Below are positions 35,041 to 44,767 of a DNA stretch of 64,000 nt, piece after piece. The position numbers and the translations under genes are program-made. Each line of letters opens with the position of its first letter. Position 1 is the first letter of the stretch. The notes beneath the pieces were generated by a model. That model saw nothing but the letters and a program-made list of their open reading frames with translations, was not told the DNA's origin and did no database searches. Origin of the DNA: Comamonas sp. SCN 67-35 (GTDB taxonomy: Bacteria > Pseudomonadota > Gammaproteobacteria > Burkholderiales > Burkholderiaceae_C); contig MEFV01000006.1 of NCBI GenBank assembly GCA_001725255.1, positions 62,001-126,000 on the forward strand, in the 5' to 3' direction.

Positions 35041-35676
35041 TCACCCACCTCGTGGCGGCTTCGCGGTCGGCAGATGCCAGCCGTGGCGAATGGCGCCATA
35101 GCGCAACGCGAAACACAGCAGCCCGCCCACCAAGGTGCTGATCAATGGCGAAACATGCAGCGGATGCGCAGTGACGACCACCGCGGCGCCGGCCAGCGCG
35201 GCCAGCGCATAAAGGTCGGCGCGCAGCACGACGGGGATCTCCCGCACCAGCACATCGCGCAGCATGCCACCGCCAATGCCGGTCAGCATCCCGAGCAAGG
35301 CCGCCATCAACGGGTTGAGCCCATGCACCAGCGCCTTCTCCGCACCGGCCACGGCAAAAAACGCCAGGCCCACCGCATCGAACCACTGCACCGCATGGTC
35401 CAGGCGCGTGACGACCGGATCCCAGAAGAACACGATGAAGCCGGCCAGGATGGAAACGCCGACATAAGTCCAATTGGCAATCGCGGCCGGGGGCACCGCG
35501 CCGATCAGCACGTCGCGCGTGATGCCGCCGGCGTTGCCGGCCGCAAATGCCAGCACCATGATGCCGAAAATGTCGAGGCGATGCCGCACCGCAGCGACCG
35601 CGCCGCTGATCGCGAACACGAAGGTGCCGCCGAGGTCGAGCACCGTCAGCAGGACATGGACCAACTGTTCATGCAT
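35041..35676 (-). CDS. Trimeric intracellular cation (TRIC) channel family protein
   Basis: 211 residues, seven predicted helices in two UPF0126 repeats. Each repeat has a glycine-rich turn with RD: GNAGGITRDVLIG and TGIGGGMLRDVLV. Bacterial TRIC proteins form homotrimeric K+/Na+ channels in the inner membrane. It follows the M20 gene by 39 bp and precedes the hemerythrin gene by 4 bp. Confidence 0.9.
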   Translation of the reverse strand: MHEQLVHVLLTVLDLGGTFVFAISGAVAAVRHRLDIFGIMVLAFAAGNAGGITRDVLIGAVPPAAIANWTYVGVSILAGFIVFFWDPVVTRLDHAVQWFDAVGLAFFAVAGAEKALVHGLNPLMAALLGMLTGIGGGMLRDVLVREIPVVLRADLYALAALAGAAVVVTAHPLHVSPLISTLVGGLLCFALRYGAIRHGWHLPTAKPPRGG

Positions 35677-35715
35677 GAGAGCGAACCCGTGCCGCCAGGG
35701 CAGATCCGGCGGTCG

Positions 35716-36984
35716 TCATGACGCGAGCCAGGCGCGTGCGGCAACCACCATTGTTTCCACACCCGTCTCCAGCGTCGGATGCAGCACGGGAAGAAACCGG
35801 GGATTGTGGTTGGTCGGGAGATCGTTGATGCGGTTGGCCGCCTTGGCCTTGGCGTAAATGTCAGGATCGGTGCCGCCAACGAACCAGAACACCGAGGGCA
35901 CGTGCCACTCGGAGCCGAACGAGCCAAAGTCCTCGCTGGCCGATGCCGGCCCGACCTCGCGAATGCGTTCCGCCGGGAAATGGCCGCGGAACGCATCCGC
36001 GACCCGTTGCGTGGCCGCTGCGTCATTGCTCGCGAGCGGGTAGCGGTCCAGCGGCGTGATCTCCGGCGGCTTGGGCGCACCCGATGCAGCGGCCTCCGCG
36101 TTGACGATGCGGATGATCGCGGCGAGTACCCGCTGGCGCACGCCTTCGTCGAAGGTACGCACGTTGAGCTTGATGATGGCCTCATCGGGAATCACGTTTT
36201 CCTTGGTGCCGGCCTGCAGCACGCCGACGGTGACCACGGCCGCCTCGGTGGGCGAGAGTTCGCGCGCCACGATGCCCTGCAAGCGCAGCACCGTAGCCGC
36301 CGCCATCACGATGGGATCGATGCTCGCCTGCGGCATCGAGCCATGCGCGCCACGCCCAAACAGGCGAATCTGAAAGCTGTCGGCCGCCGAGGTGATGGTG
36401 CCGACACGCCCGCCAATCGCTCCGGCGGGACCCACCATCACGTGCTGGCCGAGGATGACATCCGGCTTCGGAAAACGCTTGAACAGCCCGTCGTCGATCA
36501 TGGCCTGCGCACCAGCGGCCGTTTCCTCGGCCGGCTGGAACACGGCCATGACCGTGCCCTTCCACGCGGCCCGCGTTTGCGCCAGCAATGCCGCGGCGCC
36601 CGCCAGCCAGGTCACGTGCATGTCGTGCCCGCAGGCGTGCATCACCGGCACCAGGTGGCCTTCGGCATCGGTGGCCGTCACCGTGCTGGCGTAAGCGGCG
36701 CCCGAGGTTTCCCTGACCGGGAGTGCGTCCATGTCGGCGCGCAGCATCACGGTGGGCCCGTCACCATTGCGCAGCAGGCCCACCACACCGGTCTTGCCGA
36801 TACCCGTGCTCACCTCGAACCCGGCAGCGCGCAGCCGCTCGGCGGCAAGAGCCGCCGTGCGCGTCTCCTGCATCGACAGTTCCGGGTGCGAATGAATGTC
36901 CGTATAGAGCTTTTCCAGATCGGGAAGCAGGGCGCGAAGCCCGTCCGTCACTGCCTGCCGCACAGCCGCTTGTTTGCTGCTCAT
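35716..36984 (-). CDS. M20-family amidohydrolase (hippurate hydrolase-like)
   Basis: 422 residues. Metal site residues occur in MHACGHDMHVTWLAGAA and the catalytic glutamates in FQPAEETAAGAQ. HSHPELSMQETRTA near residue 33 and GRGAHGSMPQASIDP in the dimerisation domain are typical. These zinc or manganese enzymes release amino acids from N-acyl conjugates; the substrate is unknown. No signal peptide is obvious. First gene of the set M20-TRIC-hemerythrin-ICMT. Confidence 0.9.
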   Translation of the reverse strand: MSSKQAAVRQAVTDGLRALLPDLEKLYTDIHSHPELSMQETRTAALAAERLRAAGFEVSTGIGKTGVVGLLRNGDGPTVMLRADMDALPVRETSGAAYASTVTATDAEGHLVPVMHACGHDMHVTWLAGAAALLAQTRAAWKGTVMAVFQPAEETAAGAQAMIDDGLFKRFPKPDVILGQHVMVGPAGAIGGRVGTITSAADSFQIRLFGRGAHGSMPQASIDPIVMAAATVLRLQGIVARELSPTEAAVVTVGVLQAGTKENVIPDEAIIKLNVRTFDEGVRQRVLAAIIRIVNAEAAASGAPKPPEITPLDRYPLASNDAAATQRVADAFRGHFPAERIREVGPASASEDFGSFGSEWHVPSVFWFVGGTDPDIYAKAKAANRINDLPTNHNPRFLPVLHPTLETGVETMVVAARAWLAS

Positions 36985-37293
36985 GATGAATCGTCCTGCA
37001 ATGAATGTGAAAAGTCGTTGCGATTCAGAACATCAACGTACCCGCAAGCTCGTCCCGCTTGTCGACCTGCGATTTCGCCTCGCGACACGGCTCTGGGTTG
37101 CCGCTGCCCGCATCCCTTCTCATCTTCCGTTGCTGCGCATGCCAAGGCGCCGCAGAGCGGCAGACGGCTGCGTCAAGTTTGCACCCAATCCACCCGATCT
37201 GCATCGGCGCCGGGTCAGGACGAGCGAAATCCCGTCCGGTTCACATCGTCGTGGCACGACCGAGTGCCATCGAACCTCGGATGAATCACCATG
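36985..37293. other. Intergenic stretch, upstream of the M20 gene and downstream of acnB
   Basis: I find no credible gene here. It presumably holds the M20 promoter. One perfect inverted repeat, TGGCAC-gaccga-GTGCCA, lies at 37252-37269. Confidence 0.4.
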
Positions 37294-37331
37294 AAAAAGC
37301 CCCGCCTCGGCCTGGGGGGCCTGGACGGGGC
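37294..37331 (-). terminator. Rho-independent terminator of acnB
   Basis: Read on the minus strand: GCCCCG, an inner arm pair GGCC/GGCC, CGGGGC and then TTTTT, 20 bases after the acnB stop. Stem plus T tract make a classical intrinsic terminator. Confidence 0.82.
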
Positions 37332-37350
37332 CGTCGCTCAGTGCCAGTGC

Positions 37351-39942
37351 TCAGGCGTCCACGCCTTCTGCGATCTGGTTGTACTCGTCGATCTGGTTGA
37401 AATTCATGTAGCGGTAGATGTTGACCTTGTCGGCATCGATCGTCTTCATGGCCTCCAGGTATTCCTCGCGCGTCGGCAGCTTGCCCATGCGCGACGCGAT
37501 CGCGGTGAGCTCGGCCGAGCCGAGGAAGACGTTGGTGTCGCGCCCCAGCCGGTTGGGGAAGTTGCGCGTGGAAGTCGAGATCACCGTCGAGCCGCGACGC
37601 ACCTGCGCCTGGTTGCCCATGCACAGGCTGCATCCGGGCAGTTCGGTGCGCGCCCCGGCCGTGCCGAAGGCGGCGTAGTGGCCCTCGCCGATCAGTTCCT
37701 TCTCGTCCATCTTGGTCGGTGGCGCGATCCAGAGCTTGGTCGGAATGTCGCGCTGGCCGCCCAGCAGCTTGGCCGCCGCGCGGAAGTGCCCGATGTTGGT
37801 CATGCACGAGCCGATGAAGGCGTCGTCGATCTTGGTGCCCGCCACCTCGGAGAGGAACTTGGCGTCGTCCGGGTCGTTGGGGCAGCAGACGATGGGCTCC
37901 CGGATCTCGTTCAGATCGATGTCGATCACGGCGGCGTATTCGGCGTCCTTGTCGGCTTCGAGCAGCTGCGGATTGGCCAGCCACGCCTCGACCTTCTCGA
38001 TGCGCCGGCGCAGCGCCTTCGCATCCTCGTAGCCGTCGGCAATCATGTTCTTCATCAGCACCACGTTGGACTTCAGGTACTCGATGATCGGTTCCTTGTT
38101 CAGCCGGATCGTGCAGCCCGCGGCGCTGCGCTCGGCCGATGCGTCCGAGAGCTCAAACGCCTGCTCGGCCTTGAGGTTGGGCAGGCCTTCGATTTCAAGG
38201 ATGCGGCCCGAGAAGATGTTCTTCTTGCCCGCCTTGGCCACCGTGAGCAACCCCTGCTTGATGGCAAAGAGCGGAATCGCATGCACCAGGTCGCGCAACG
38301 TCACGCCGGGCTGCATCTCGCCTTTGAAGCGCACCAGTACCGATTCGGGCATGTCCAGCGGCATCACACCCGTAGCGGCAGCGAACGCCACCAGGCCTGA
38401 GCCCGCCGGGAAGCTGATGCCGATCGGAAAGCGTGTGTGGCTGTCGCCGCCCGTGCCCACCGTATCGGGCAGCAGCAGACGGTTGAGCCAGGAGTGGATG
38501 ATGCCGTCGCCCGGGCGCAGGCTCACGCCGCCGCGCGTGCTGATGAACTCGGGCAGCTCGTGGTGCATCTTCACGTCGATGGGCTTGGGATAGGCCGCGG
38601 TATGGCAGAAGCTCTGCATCACCATGTCAGCGGAAAAGCCCAGGCAGGCGAGGTCTTTCAACTCGTCGCGCGTCATCGGGCCGGTGGTGTCCTGGCTGCC
38701 CACGGTGGTCATCTTGGGTTCGCAATAGGTGCCGGGGCGCACGCCCTGGCCTTCCGGCAGGCCGCAGGCACGGCCCACCATCTTCTGCGCCAGCGTGAAA
38801 CCGGCCTGGGACGGCGCCGGCTCCTTGGGCAGGCGGAACGCCGTGGAAGCGGCCAGCCCGAGGAACTCGCGCGCCTTGGCCGTGAGCGAGCGGCCGATGA
38901 TGAGGTTGATGCGCCCACCGGCCTGCACCTCGTCGAGCAGCACCTCATTCTTGAGCGCGAAGTCGGCGATCGTCTTTCCCGCCTTCTCGATCCGGCCCGC
39001 ATAGGGGAAGATGTCGATCACGTCGCCCATCTCCATCTTCGAGACGTCGACTTCGATCGGCAGCGCGCCCGAGTCTTCCTGCGTGTTGAAGAAGATCGGC
39101 GCGATCTTGCCGCCCAGGCACACGCCGCCAAAGCGCTTGTTGGGCACGTAGGGGATGTCCTCGCCCGTGGCCCAGATGACGGAGTTGGTGGCCGACTTGC
39201 GGCTCGAACCTGTGCCCACCACGTCACCCACGTAGGCGACGACGTGGCCCTTTTTCTTCAAGTCTTCGATGAACTGGATCGGACCGCGCACGCCGTCCTG
39301 CTCGGGCTTGAACGCCGCGTCAGGCCGCGCGTTCTTGAGCATCGCCAGATAGTGCATCGGGATGTCCGGGCGCGTGGTGGCGTCGGGCGCGGGCGAGAGA
39401 TCATCGGTGTTGGTCTCGCCCGGCACCTTGAACACGGTGACGGTGAGTTTCTCGGCCACCTTGGGGTGGCTCGTGAACCACTCGGCGTCGGCCCAGCTCT
39501 GGATGACCTCCCTGGCCAACGCGTTGCCCGCCTTGGCCTTGGCGGCGACGTCGTTGAAGTAGTCGAACATCAGCAGCGTGTGCTTGAGGCCCTCGGCCGC
39601 GATCTTGCCCACGGCTGCGTCGTCGAGCAGCCTGACCAGCGGCTGCACGTTGTAGCCGCCCACCATGGTGCCCAGCAGCTCGGTGGCGCGCTCGCGCGAA
39701 ATCAGGCCAACCTTGAGCTCGCCCAGCGCGATTGCCGCGAGGAACGAGGCCTTGACCTTGCTCGCGTCGTCCACGCCCGGGGGCACGCGATTGACGAGCA
39801 GATCCAGCAGAAATTCGGCCTCGCCTGCGGGGGGGGTCTTGATCAGCTCGACCAGCTCGGCCACCTGCTGGGCCGACAGCGCCAGCGGCGGTATGCCGAG
39901 CGCAGCGCGCTCGGCTGCATGTTCACGGTAGGCTTGCAACAT
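37351..39942 (-). CDS. acnB: Aconitate hydratase B (bifunctional aconitase)
   Basis: Interconverts citrate and isocitrate; also known to act on 2-methylisocitrate. 863 residues as usual. The N-terminal helical repeat domain starts [19 protein letters not shown]. Cluster cysteines lie in [15 protein letters not shown] and [12 protein letters not shown] at 39942 has GGAG 10 bases upstream; the TTG at 39957 that would extend it overlaps this site. It heads no operon; a terminator follows. Confidence 0.97.
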   Translation of the reverse strand: MLQAYREHAAERAALGIPPLALSAQQVAELVELIKTPPAGEAEFLLDLLVNRVPPGVDDASKVKASFLAAIALGELKVGLISRERATELLGTMVGGYNVQPLVRLLDDAAVGKIAAEGLKHTLLMFDYFNDVAAKAKAGNALAREVIQSWADAEWFTSHPKVAEKLTVTVFKVPGETNTDDLSPAPDATTRPDIPMHYLAMLKNARPDAAFKPEQDGVRGPIQFIEDLKKKGHVVAYVGDVVGTGSSRKSATNSVIWATGEDIPYVPNKRFGGVCLGGKIAPIFFNTQEDSGALPIEVDVSKMEMGDVIDIFPYAGRIEKAGKTIADFALKNEVLLDEVQAGGRINLIIGRSLTAKAREFLGLAASTAFRLPKEPAPSQAGFTLAQKMVGRACGLPEGQGVRPGTYCEPKMTTVGSQDTTGPMTRDELKDLACLGFSADMVMQSFCHTAAYPKPIDVKMHHELPEFISTRGGVSLRPGDGIIHSWLNRLLLPDTVGTGGDSHTRFPIGISFPAGSGLVAFAAATGVMPLDMPESVLVRFKGEMQPGVTLRDLVHAIPLFAIKQGLLTVAKAGKKNIFSGRILEIEGLPNLKAEQAFELSDASAERSAAGCTIRLNKEPIIEYLKSNVVLMKNMIADGYEDAKALRRRIEKVEAWLANPQLLEADKDAEYAAVIDIDLNEIREPIVCCPNDPDDAKFLSEVAGTKIDDAFIGSCMTNIGHFRAAAKLLGGQRDIPTKLWIAPPTKMDEKELIGEGHYAAFGTAGARTELPGCSLCMGNQAQVRRGSTVISTSTRNFPNRLGRDTNVFLGSAELTAIASRMGKLPTREEYLEAMKTIDADKVNIYRYMNFNQIDEYNQIAEGVDA

Positions 39943-39988
39943 ATCGTCGTTCTCCAAGGTATATCAAATCAGGTCAGCGCGGCATGCC

Positions 39989-40010
39989 TGCTCCCGGCCC
40001 GCCGGGAGCA
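39989..40010 (-). terminator. Hairpin after the exported-protein gene
   Basis: TGCTCCCGGC-CC-GCCGGGAGCA is a perfect 10-base inverted repeat located 26 bases past the stop of the gene at 40036-40623 and 47 bases before acnB. No T run follows on either strand, so termination there is uncertain. Confidence 0.45.
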
Positions 40011-40035
40011 CCATGTCGGCGAAAAATTCGTGCCG

Positions 40036-40623
40036 TCAGCGGCTGCCGACGGGCTGCGAGTCGAACAGGCTTTGCGCGGGTGCGGTCTTCATCGCCTGCG
40101 TCACCTGGGCCTGCTGCGCACTCATGCAATCGTCGGCCATGCGCTGGCCGAGCTTCTGATTCATGAGCATGGATTTGTTGGCAATCTGGATCCACACCGC
40201 GCCCGAACGCGGATCTTCCAGCCGCACGGCGCTGGTGGCCGCGACCACGGGGTGCATGTGGTAATTGAACCCCTTGCCGGCCACAAAGAAGCTGCCGGGC
40301 GACTTGGGATCGGGGTCGATCTGCACGGATGCGCCCAGCTCGCAGACGATGTGGCCGGTGTAGACGCGTTCGGAAACCGCCTTTTCCTCGGGTGTGAGCA
40401 CCACCACCTCGGGCACGGGCTCGGGAGCGGCCTTGGCCTCCTGCTTTTTCGCCTTGCCCTTGACCGCCTTCGCATGGTGCGCCGGCGCAGCCTTCTTCGT
40501 CACGTGCTGGGCGGCAGGCTTGCTGCTCGCCGATGAAGCGCTCTGGGAACTCGTCCCGGAATCAGCCGCCCACGTCAGTGCCGGCGCCAGACACAGCAAA
40601 GAAGCCAGGAGAAGAGGTTTCAT
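40036..40623 (-). CDS. Exported protein of unknown function
   Basis: 195 residues. Signal peptide about 1-19 (KPLLLASLLCLAPALTWA, cleavage after AWA-like TWA). A Ser/Ala/Lys-rich low-complexity linker (about 22-65) leads to a conserved-looking domain: VSERVYTGHIVCELGASVQI, FNYHMHPVVAATSAVRLED, MLMNQKLGQRMADDCMSAQQ, with two cysteines that might form a disulfide. I do not recognise the family. Similar proteins seem common next to acnB in this family of bacteria, but that is memory, not a search. Confidence 0.75.
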   Translation of the reverse strand: MKPLLLASLLCLAPALTWAADSGTSSQSASSASSKPAAQHVTKKAAPAHHAKAVKGKAKKQEAKAAPEPVPEVVVLTPEEKAVSERVYTGHIVCELGASVQIDPDPKSPGSFFVAGKGFNYHMHPVVAATSAVRLEDPRSGAVWIQIANKSMLMNQKLGQRMADDCMSAQQAQVTQAMKTAPAQSLFDSQPVGSR

Positions 40624-40663
40624 GGGAACACCTGCCGTTTGGGAAATGAAAGCGAATCAAGGT

Positions 40664-41656
40664 TCAGGCAAACCAATGCAGCACCTCGGGTGGGAGCGAT
40701 TTGCCCGTGGCACGCGCTCGCTCAAGCACATGCCAGAAGTAACGATAGCTCGCACGGTCGTGCAGGCTGCCCGAATCGTTGATGGGGGCCCAGTCCGCCG
40801 CCTGCGCCGTGCGAAGGATGCGCGCGGCGCTCAGCACCTCGGCGTCATCGGGCGCCATGGCAGCGAGAATCGGGCGAATCTGCGCCGGGTGAATGCTCCA
40901 CATGCGGGTGTAGCCGAATTCACGCGCTGCCCGCGTCGCGGCCGACTGCAGCGCCGCCGCATCGTTGAACTCGGTCACGACGCAGTGCGACGGCACCTTG
41001 CCGTGCGCGTGACAGGCGCTGGCGATTTCAAGCTTGGCACGTACGACCAGGGGATGCTCGAACTGCCCCCGGGACGACATGGCCGATGCAGGAATGGCGC
41101 CGCCATGCGCCGAGACGAAATCCATCAGGCCGAACGAGAGGCTTTGCACGCGCGGGTGCGCAGCGATCTCGAATGCCTGATGGACCGCCGCCGGCGACTC
41201 TATCAAAACATGTAGCTGCAAGCGCTCGCCACCATTGCGCTTCAGGGCATTTTCTGCCTGAAGAACATCATCCACGCTCTCGACCTTGGGAATCATGACG
41301 TGGCACAGGCGGTCGACCGCCTGGCCCAGGATGAGGTCCATGTCCTGCGCAAACGCAGGGTGGTCCACGGGGTGCACGCGCACCGCCACCCTGGCCTGCG
41401 CAGGCGCCTCGCGCAGCAGGGAGGCGACGAGGCGCGCGTGCGCGGCCTCACCCCCCACGGGAGCACCGTCCTCGCAATCGAGCGTCACATCGAAGACGCA
41501 GGTGCCGAACTCCCGCGTCATCTCGGCCTGCAGCTGCAGGCTCTTGCGCATGCGTGCCTCGACGCCACTGTAGTGATCACACACCGGCAGCAGCGTGGCG
41601 CCCGCTTGCGCGCCCAGCAAGACGGTAGCGGGATGGGCGAATGCAGCAGGGCTCAT
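40664..41656 (-). CDS. HpcH/HpaI-type CoA ester lyase (malyl/citramalyl-CoA or citrate lyase beta-like)
   Basis: 330 residues, TIM barrel. FDVTLDCEDGAPVGGEAAHA carries metal ligand residues, RVAVRVHPVDHP the CoA-binding arginine, and LQLHVLIESPAAVHQAFEIA the second metal glutamate. EFGYTRMWSIHPAQIRPILA is the C-terminal region. Likely cleaves or forms malyl-CoA-type thioesters in C4/C5 metabolism; exact substrate open. ATG at 41656 sits in an ATGA with the stop of a 38-codon ORF. Repeat copy R4 lies in frame at 41213-41248. Confidence 0.83.
   Translation of the reverse strand: MSPAAFAHPATVLLGAQAGATLLPVCDHYSGVEARMRKSLQLQAEMTREFGTCVFDVTLDCEDGAPVGGEAAHARLVASLLREAPAQARVAVRVHPVDHPAFAQDMDLILGQAVDRLCHVMIPKVESVDDVLQAENALKRNGGERLQLHVLIESPAAVHQAFEIAAHPRVQSLSFGLMDFVSAHGGAIPASAMSSRGQFEHPLVVRAKLEIASACHAHGKVPSHCVVTEFNDAAALQSAATRAAREFGYTRMWSIHPAQIRPILAAMAPDDAEVLSAARILRTAQAADWAPINDSGSLHDRASYRYFWHVLERARATGKSLPPEVLHWFA
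41213..41248 (+). repeat. Dispersed short repeat, copy R4 (inside the CoA lyase gene)
   Basis: TAGCTGCAAGCGC, 11 bases, GCGCTTCAGGGC, followed by ATTTTCT. It is antisense to the lyase gene and is translated there as NALKRNGGERLQLHVL without breaking the frame. Confidence 0.55.
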
Positions 41657-41769
41657 GCCACGTCCCGCGCCATCGATGAAAGCAGTGCGCCCGCCACATG
41701 CAGACCAACCGACGGACCCATGCGCCCGTCGGCGGACTGCAGGTGCTGCGCTGGGTTCCAGTCTGCCAT
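41653..41769 (-). pseudogene. Small ORF, likely N-terminal remnant of trans-aconitate 2-methyltransferase
   Basis: 38 residues beginning MADWNPAQHLQSADGRMGPS. This aligns with the start of E. coli Tam ([20 protein letters not shown]) at D-W-N-P, L, R, P and the following V and L; the SAM-binding domain is absent. It ends in an ATGA shared with the CoA lyase start, so it may still be translated and serve as a coupling leader. Aconitase, the source of trans-aconitate precursor, is encoded close by. Confidence 0.45.
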
Positions 41770-41789
41770 GGCCCCTGATTATCTTGCGT

Positions 41790-42776
41790 TTACAGCAGGT
41801 GCTTGACGGCGTCCGCCTCGCTCTGCAGCTCGGCCAGGGTCTTGTTGATGCGTTCCTGCGAGAAGGCATCGATTTCCAGGCCCTTGACCACCGTGTACTT
41901 GCCGCCCTCGGTCGTGACCGGGAAGCCGAACATCACGTCCTTGGGAATGCCGTAGTCGCCATTGGAGGGAATGCCCATGGTGACCCACTGGCCGTTGGTG
42001 CCCAGGGCCCAGTCGTGCATGTGATCGATGGCGGCGTTGGCGGCCGAGGCGGCCGAGGACAGGCCGCGCGCCTCGATGATGGCTGCGCCGCGCTTGCCCA
42101 CCGTGGGCAGGAAGACGTTGGCATTCCACTCCTGATCGTGGATCGCGTCCTTGACCGACTTGCCGTTCACGCTGGCAAAGCGGTAATCGGCGTACATGGT
42201 GGGCGAATGGTTGCCCCACACGGCGAGCTTCTCGATGTCGCCCACGGCCACGCCCATCTTGTGCGCGATCTGGCTGGCGGCGCGGTTGTGATCCAGGCGC
42301 AGCATGGCGGTGAAATTCTCGCGCGGCAGGTCGGGTGCGCTCTTCATCGCGATGTAGGCGTTGGTGTTGGCCGGATTGCCCACCACCAGCACCTTCACGT
42401 TGCGCGAGGCCACGGCGTTCAGGGCTTTGCCCTGCGCGGTGAAGATCTGCGCATTGGCAGCCAGCAGGTCGGCGCGCTCCATGCCGGGGCCGCGCGGGCG
42501 GGCGCCGACGAGCAGCGCGTAATCGGTGTCCTTGAAGGCCTGCATCGGATCGGAATGGGCCTCGATGCCCGCGAGCAGCGGGAAGGCGCAGTCTTCGAGT
42601 TCCATGATCACGCCCTTGAGCGCGTTCTGCGCCTTCTCGACCGGGATTTCCAGCAGCTGCAGGATGACGGGCTGATCCTTGCCCAGCATCTCGCCGGAGG
42701 CAATGCGGAACAGCAACGCGTAGCCGATCTGGCCCGCGGCACCGGTAACGGCCACGCGGACGGGTTTCTTGTTCAT
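41790..42776 (-). CDS. mdh: Malate dehydrogenase
   Basis: NAD-dependent oxidation of malate to oxaloacetate in the TCA cycle. 328 residues, the LDH-like MDH of beta- and gammaproteobacteria and chloroplast cytosolic type. [20 protein letters not shown] binds [28 protein letters not shown] and the catalytic histidine in [13 protein letters not shown] are present. ATG at 42776 chosen; an upstream extension covers the promoter region. It is divergent from the gntR gene, 214 bp apart. Confidence 0.97.
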   Translation of the reverse strand: MNKKPVRVAVTGAAGQIGYALLFRIASGEMLGKDQPVILQLLEIPVEKAQNALKGVIMELEDCAFPLLAGIEAHSDPMQAFKDTDYALLVGARPRGPGMERADLLAANAQIFTAQGKALNAVASRNVKVLVVGNPANTNAYIAMKSAPDLPRENFTAMLRLDHNRAASQIAHKMGVAVGDIEKLAVWGNHSPTMYADYRFASVNGKSVKDAIHDQEWNANVFLPTVGKRGAAIIEARGLSSAASAANAAIDHMHDWALGTNGQWVTMGIPSNGDYGIPKDVMFGFPVTTEGGKYTVVKGLEIDAFSQERINKTLAELQSEADAVKHLL

Positions 42777-42899
42777 GGTGATACTCCAGTCAAAACGATA
42801 AACGTGATGGCCGCGATGTGCGCGATGCCCTTGAACCCGGCTCGGCGCCACCCCGGATAAACCGCGCAATTTTACTGCGTCTGGCGACGCGCCGTCAAT

Positions 42900-42927
42900 T
42901 TGTCTTATATCTTATATAAGATACAAT
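42900..42927 (+). promoter_or_regulatory. Likely gntR promoter
   Basis: -35 TTGTCT (42900-42905), 16-base spacer, -10 TACAAT (42922-42927). The spacer is filled by the palindromic operator at 42908-42923, as expected for autorepression. Confidence 0.55.
42908..42923. promoter_or_regulatory. Perfect 16-bp palindrome, probable GntR operator
   Basis: TATCTTATATAAGATA reads identically on both strands. It is in the mdh/gntR divergent region, 132 bp upstream of mdh and 68 bp before gntR, and is by far the most AT-rich stretch nearby. HutC-type regulators bind such T/A-rich palindromes. Confidence 0.7.
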
Positions 42928-42990
42928 TGACCCTACACAGGCTGCATCAATGCGTCGGCTTCGACGCGGCCCGGCAACTCCCCCTACTTC

Positions 42991-43746
42991 ATGTCACGCC
43001 CCCCCGCAACCGCCATCGACACACCGGCCTTCAGTCCGTTGTATCTGCAGATCAAGGGCTTGATTCTGCAAGGACTGCAATCGGGGGAGTGGAAGCCGGG
43101 CGAACTCATCCCCAGCGAGATGGAGCTGGCGGCGCGCTTTCGCGTGAGCCAGGGCACGGTGCGCAAGGCCATCGACGAACTCGCGGGCGAGAACCTGCTG
43201 ATGCGTCGCCAGGGCAAGGGCACCTTCGTCTCCACACACGCCGAGCGGCAGGTGCAGTACCGCTTCCTGCGCCTGCGCCCGGACGAGGGCAGTGAACAGG
43301 CCGAGGGCCCGGCCCAGCGCCAGGTTATCGAATGCCGGCGCCTGCGCGCCAGCGCGGAGGTGGCCCGCGCCCTGTCACTGCGCACGGGCGATGCCGTGAT
43401 GCACGCCCGCCGCGTACTCTCCTTTGCCAAGACACCCGCCATCCTGGAAGACATCTGGCTGCCCGGCCAGGCCTTCAAGGGCTTGACGGCGGAACGCATG
43501 AGCAGCTACAACGGGCCGACCTACGCCATGTTCGAGGAGGACTTCGGCGTGCGCATGGTGCGGGCCGACGAAAAGCTGCGCGCCGTCACGCCCAACGAAG
43601 AGCAGGCGCGGCTGCTGGGCATCAATGGCTGCACGCCGCTGCTCAGCGTCGAGCGCATCGCCTACACGTACAACGACGTTCCCATGGAGCTGCGCCGCGG
43701 CCTGTACCGCACCGACACGCATCACTACCGGAACACGCTGAACTGA
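42991..43746 (+). CDS. GntR/HutC-family transcriptional regulator
   Basis: 251 residues. Winged helix (about 18-80): WKPGELIPSEMELAARFRVS then QGTVRKAIDELAGENLLMRR. Residues about 90-245 are a UTRA effector domain (RRVLSFAKTPAILEDIWLPG, LLSVERIAYTYNDVPMELRR). Its location between mdh and sdhC suggests that it controls TCA-cycle genes, with a TCA acid as ligand; this is inference. A perfect palindrome overlaps its own promoter. Confidence 0.9.
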   Translation: MSRPPATAIDTPAFSPLYLQIKGLILQGLQSGEWKPGELIPSEMELAARFRVSQGTVRKAIDELAGENLLMRRQGKGTFVSTHAERQVQYRFLRLRPDEGSEQAEGPAQRQVIECRRLRASAEVARALSLRTGDAVMHARRVLSFAKTPAILEDIWLPGQAFKGLTAERMSSYNGPTYAMFEEDFGVRMVRADEKLRAVTPNEEQARLLGINGCTPLLSVERIAYTYNDVPMELRRGLYRTDTHHYRNTLN

Positions 43747-43901
43747 GATGCATCAACAAACCCCCATGTTGCGGCCGCGCGAAGCGCCTGACGCCGCAAA
43801 ATTCCACACGCAAGCGCCGGGTCACTCGCACGGCGGTCTAAAATTTCCTGTTGCCGACGCAGTGCGCCACGTCTGATTGAACCTTTCACGAAAGCACATC
43901 C

Positions 43902-44333
43902 ATGCCAGAGACCGCCAAGAAACGCCCGGAGTTTCGCAATCTCAACGTATTTGCAGACCTGCCCACTTACCGCTGGCCGCTGGCCGCCATCGTCTCGGGC
44001 ATGCACCGCATCAGCGGTCTGCTGATTTTCCTGCTGCTGCCCTTCATCATCTGGATGTTCGACACCTCGGTGACCTCCGAGATTTCGTTCAACCGCTTCA
44101 CCTCCGTCTTCACGAGCGGCGCCGGGTTCCTTCCGGGCTGGTTCGTCAAGCTCGTGGCCCTGGCGCTGATCTGGGCTTACCTGCAGCACTTCATCGCCGG
44201 CATCCGCCACCTCTACTTCGACGCCACCCACATGACGACCAAGTCGCGTGGGCGCCGCACCGCCGCCGCCACCTTGATCCTCGCCCTGGGCCTGACGGTC
44301 ATCCTGGGGGCCAAGCTGTTCGGCCTGTACTGA
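43902..44333 (+). CDS. sdhC: Succinate dehydrogenase cytochrome b556 subunit
   Basis: 143 residues, three membrane helices. RPEFRNLNVFADLPTYRWPL precedes the SdhC signature SGMHRISGLLIFLLLPF with the heme b histidine. QHFIAGIRHLYFDATH is the second conserved loop. It anchors SdhAB and takes part in quinone reduction. A TAAAAT box lies at 43839, about 60 bases upstream. Confidence 0.95.
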   Translation: MPETAKKRPEFRNLNVFADLPTYRWPLAAIVSGMHRISGLLIFLLLPFIIWMFDTSVTSEISFNRFTSVFTSGAGFLPGWFVKLVALALIWAYLQHFIAGIRHLYFDATHMTTKSRGRRTAAATLILALGLTVILGAKLFGLY

Positions 44334-44379
44334 CCGGCCGGCCGCGCGTTCACGCATTTTCTGATTCAAGGAGTTTTTC

Positions 44380-44745
44380 ATGGCTACCACCTACGGTTAC
44401 AAGCGGCTCGTCGTCGGCGCGCACTACGGCCTGCGCGACTGGCTCGTGCAGCGCCTGACGGCCATCGTCATGGCGCTGTTCACCCTCGCGCTGCTGGTCC
44501 AGCTGATCGCGAGCAAGGGTCCCATCGGCTACGAAACCTGGTCCGGCATCTTCTCCAGCCAATGGATGAAGACCATCACCTTTGCCACCATCGTGGCGCT
44601 GATCTGGCACGCATGGGTCGGGGTGCAAAGCATCTGGATGGACTACGTCAAGCCCGATGGCCTGCGCCTGGTCTTCTATCTCGTCACGGCCTTCTGGCTG
44701 GTGGCCTGTGGCGGCTGGGCTGTCCAGGTTCTGTGGCGTCTGTGA
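44380..44745 (+). CDS. sdhD: Succinate dehydrogenase membrane anchor subunit
   Basis: 121 residues, three helices. RDWLVQRLTAIVMALFTLAL is the conserved first helix and HAWVGVQSIWMDYVKP holds the heme and quinone-site residues. AAGGAG precedes the ATG. It sits between sdhC and sdhA. Confidence 0.94.
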   Translation: MATTYGYKRLVVGAHYGLRDWLVQRLTAIVMALFTLALLVQLIASKGPIGYETWSGIFSSQWMKTITFATIVALIWHAWVGVQSIWMDYVKPDGLRLVFYLVTAFWLVACGGWAVQVLWRL

Positions 44746-44767
44746 ACCCCCCGAGCGAAAGTAAAGA

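Noticed and set aside
36985..37290. tRNA or small RNA gene in the gap between the M20 gene and acnB
   Set aside because: No cloverleaf with TTC-type T loop and no terminator-bounded unit could be read; only one 6-bp inverted repeat.
38437..40536. 699-codon plus-strand frame opposite acnB
   Set aside because: Composition typical of an antisense shadow, no start signal and no motif; acnB on the minus strand is certain.
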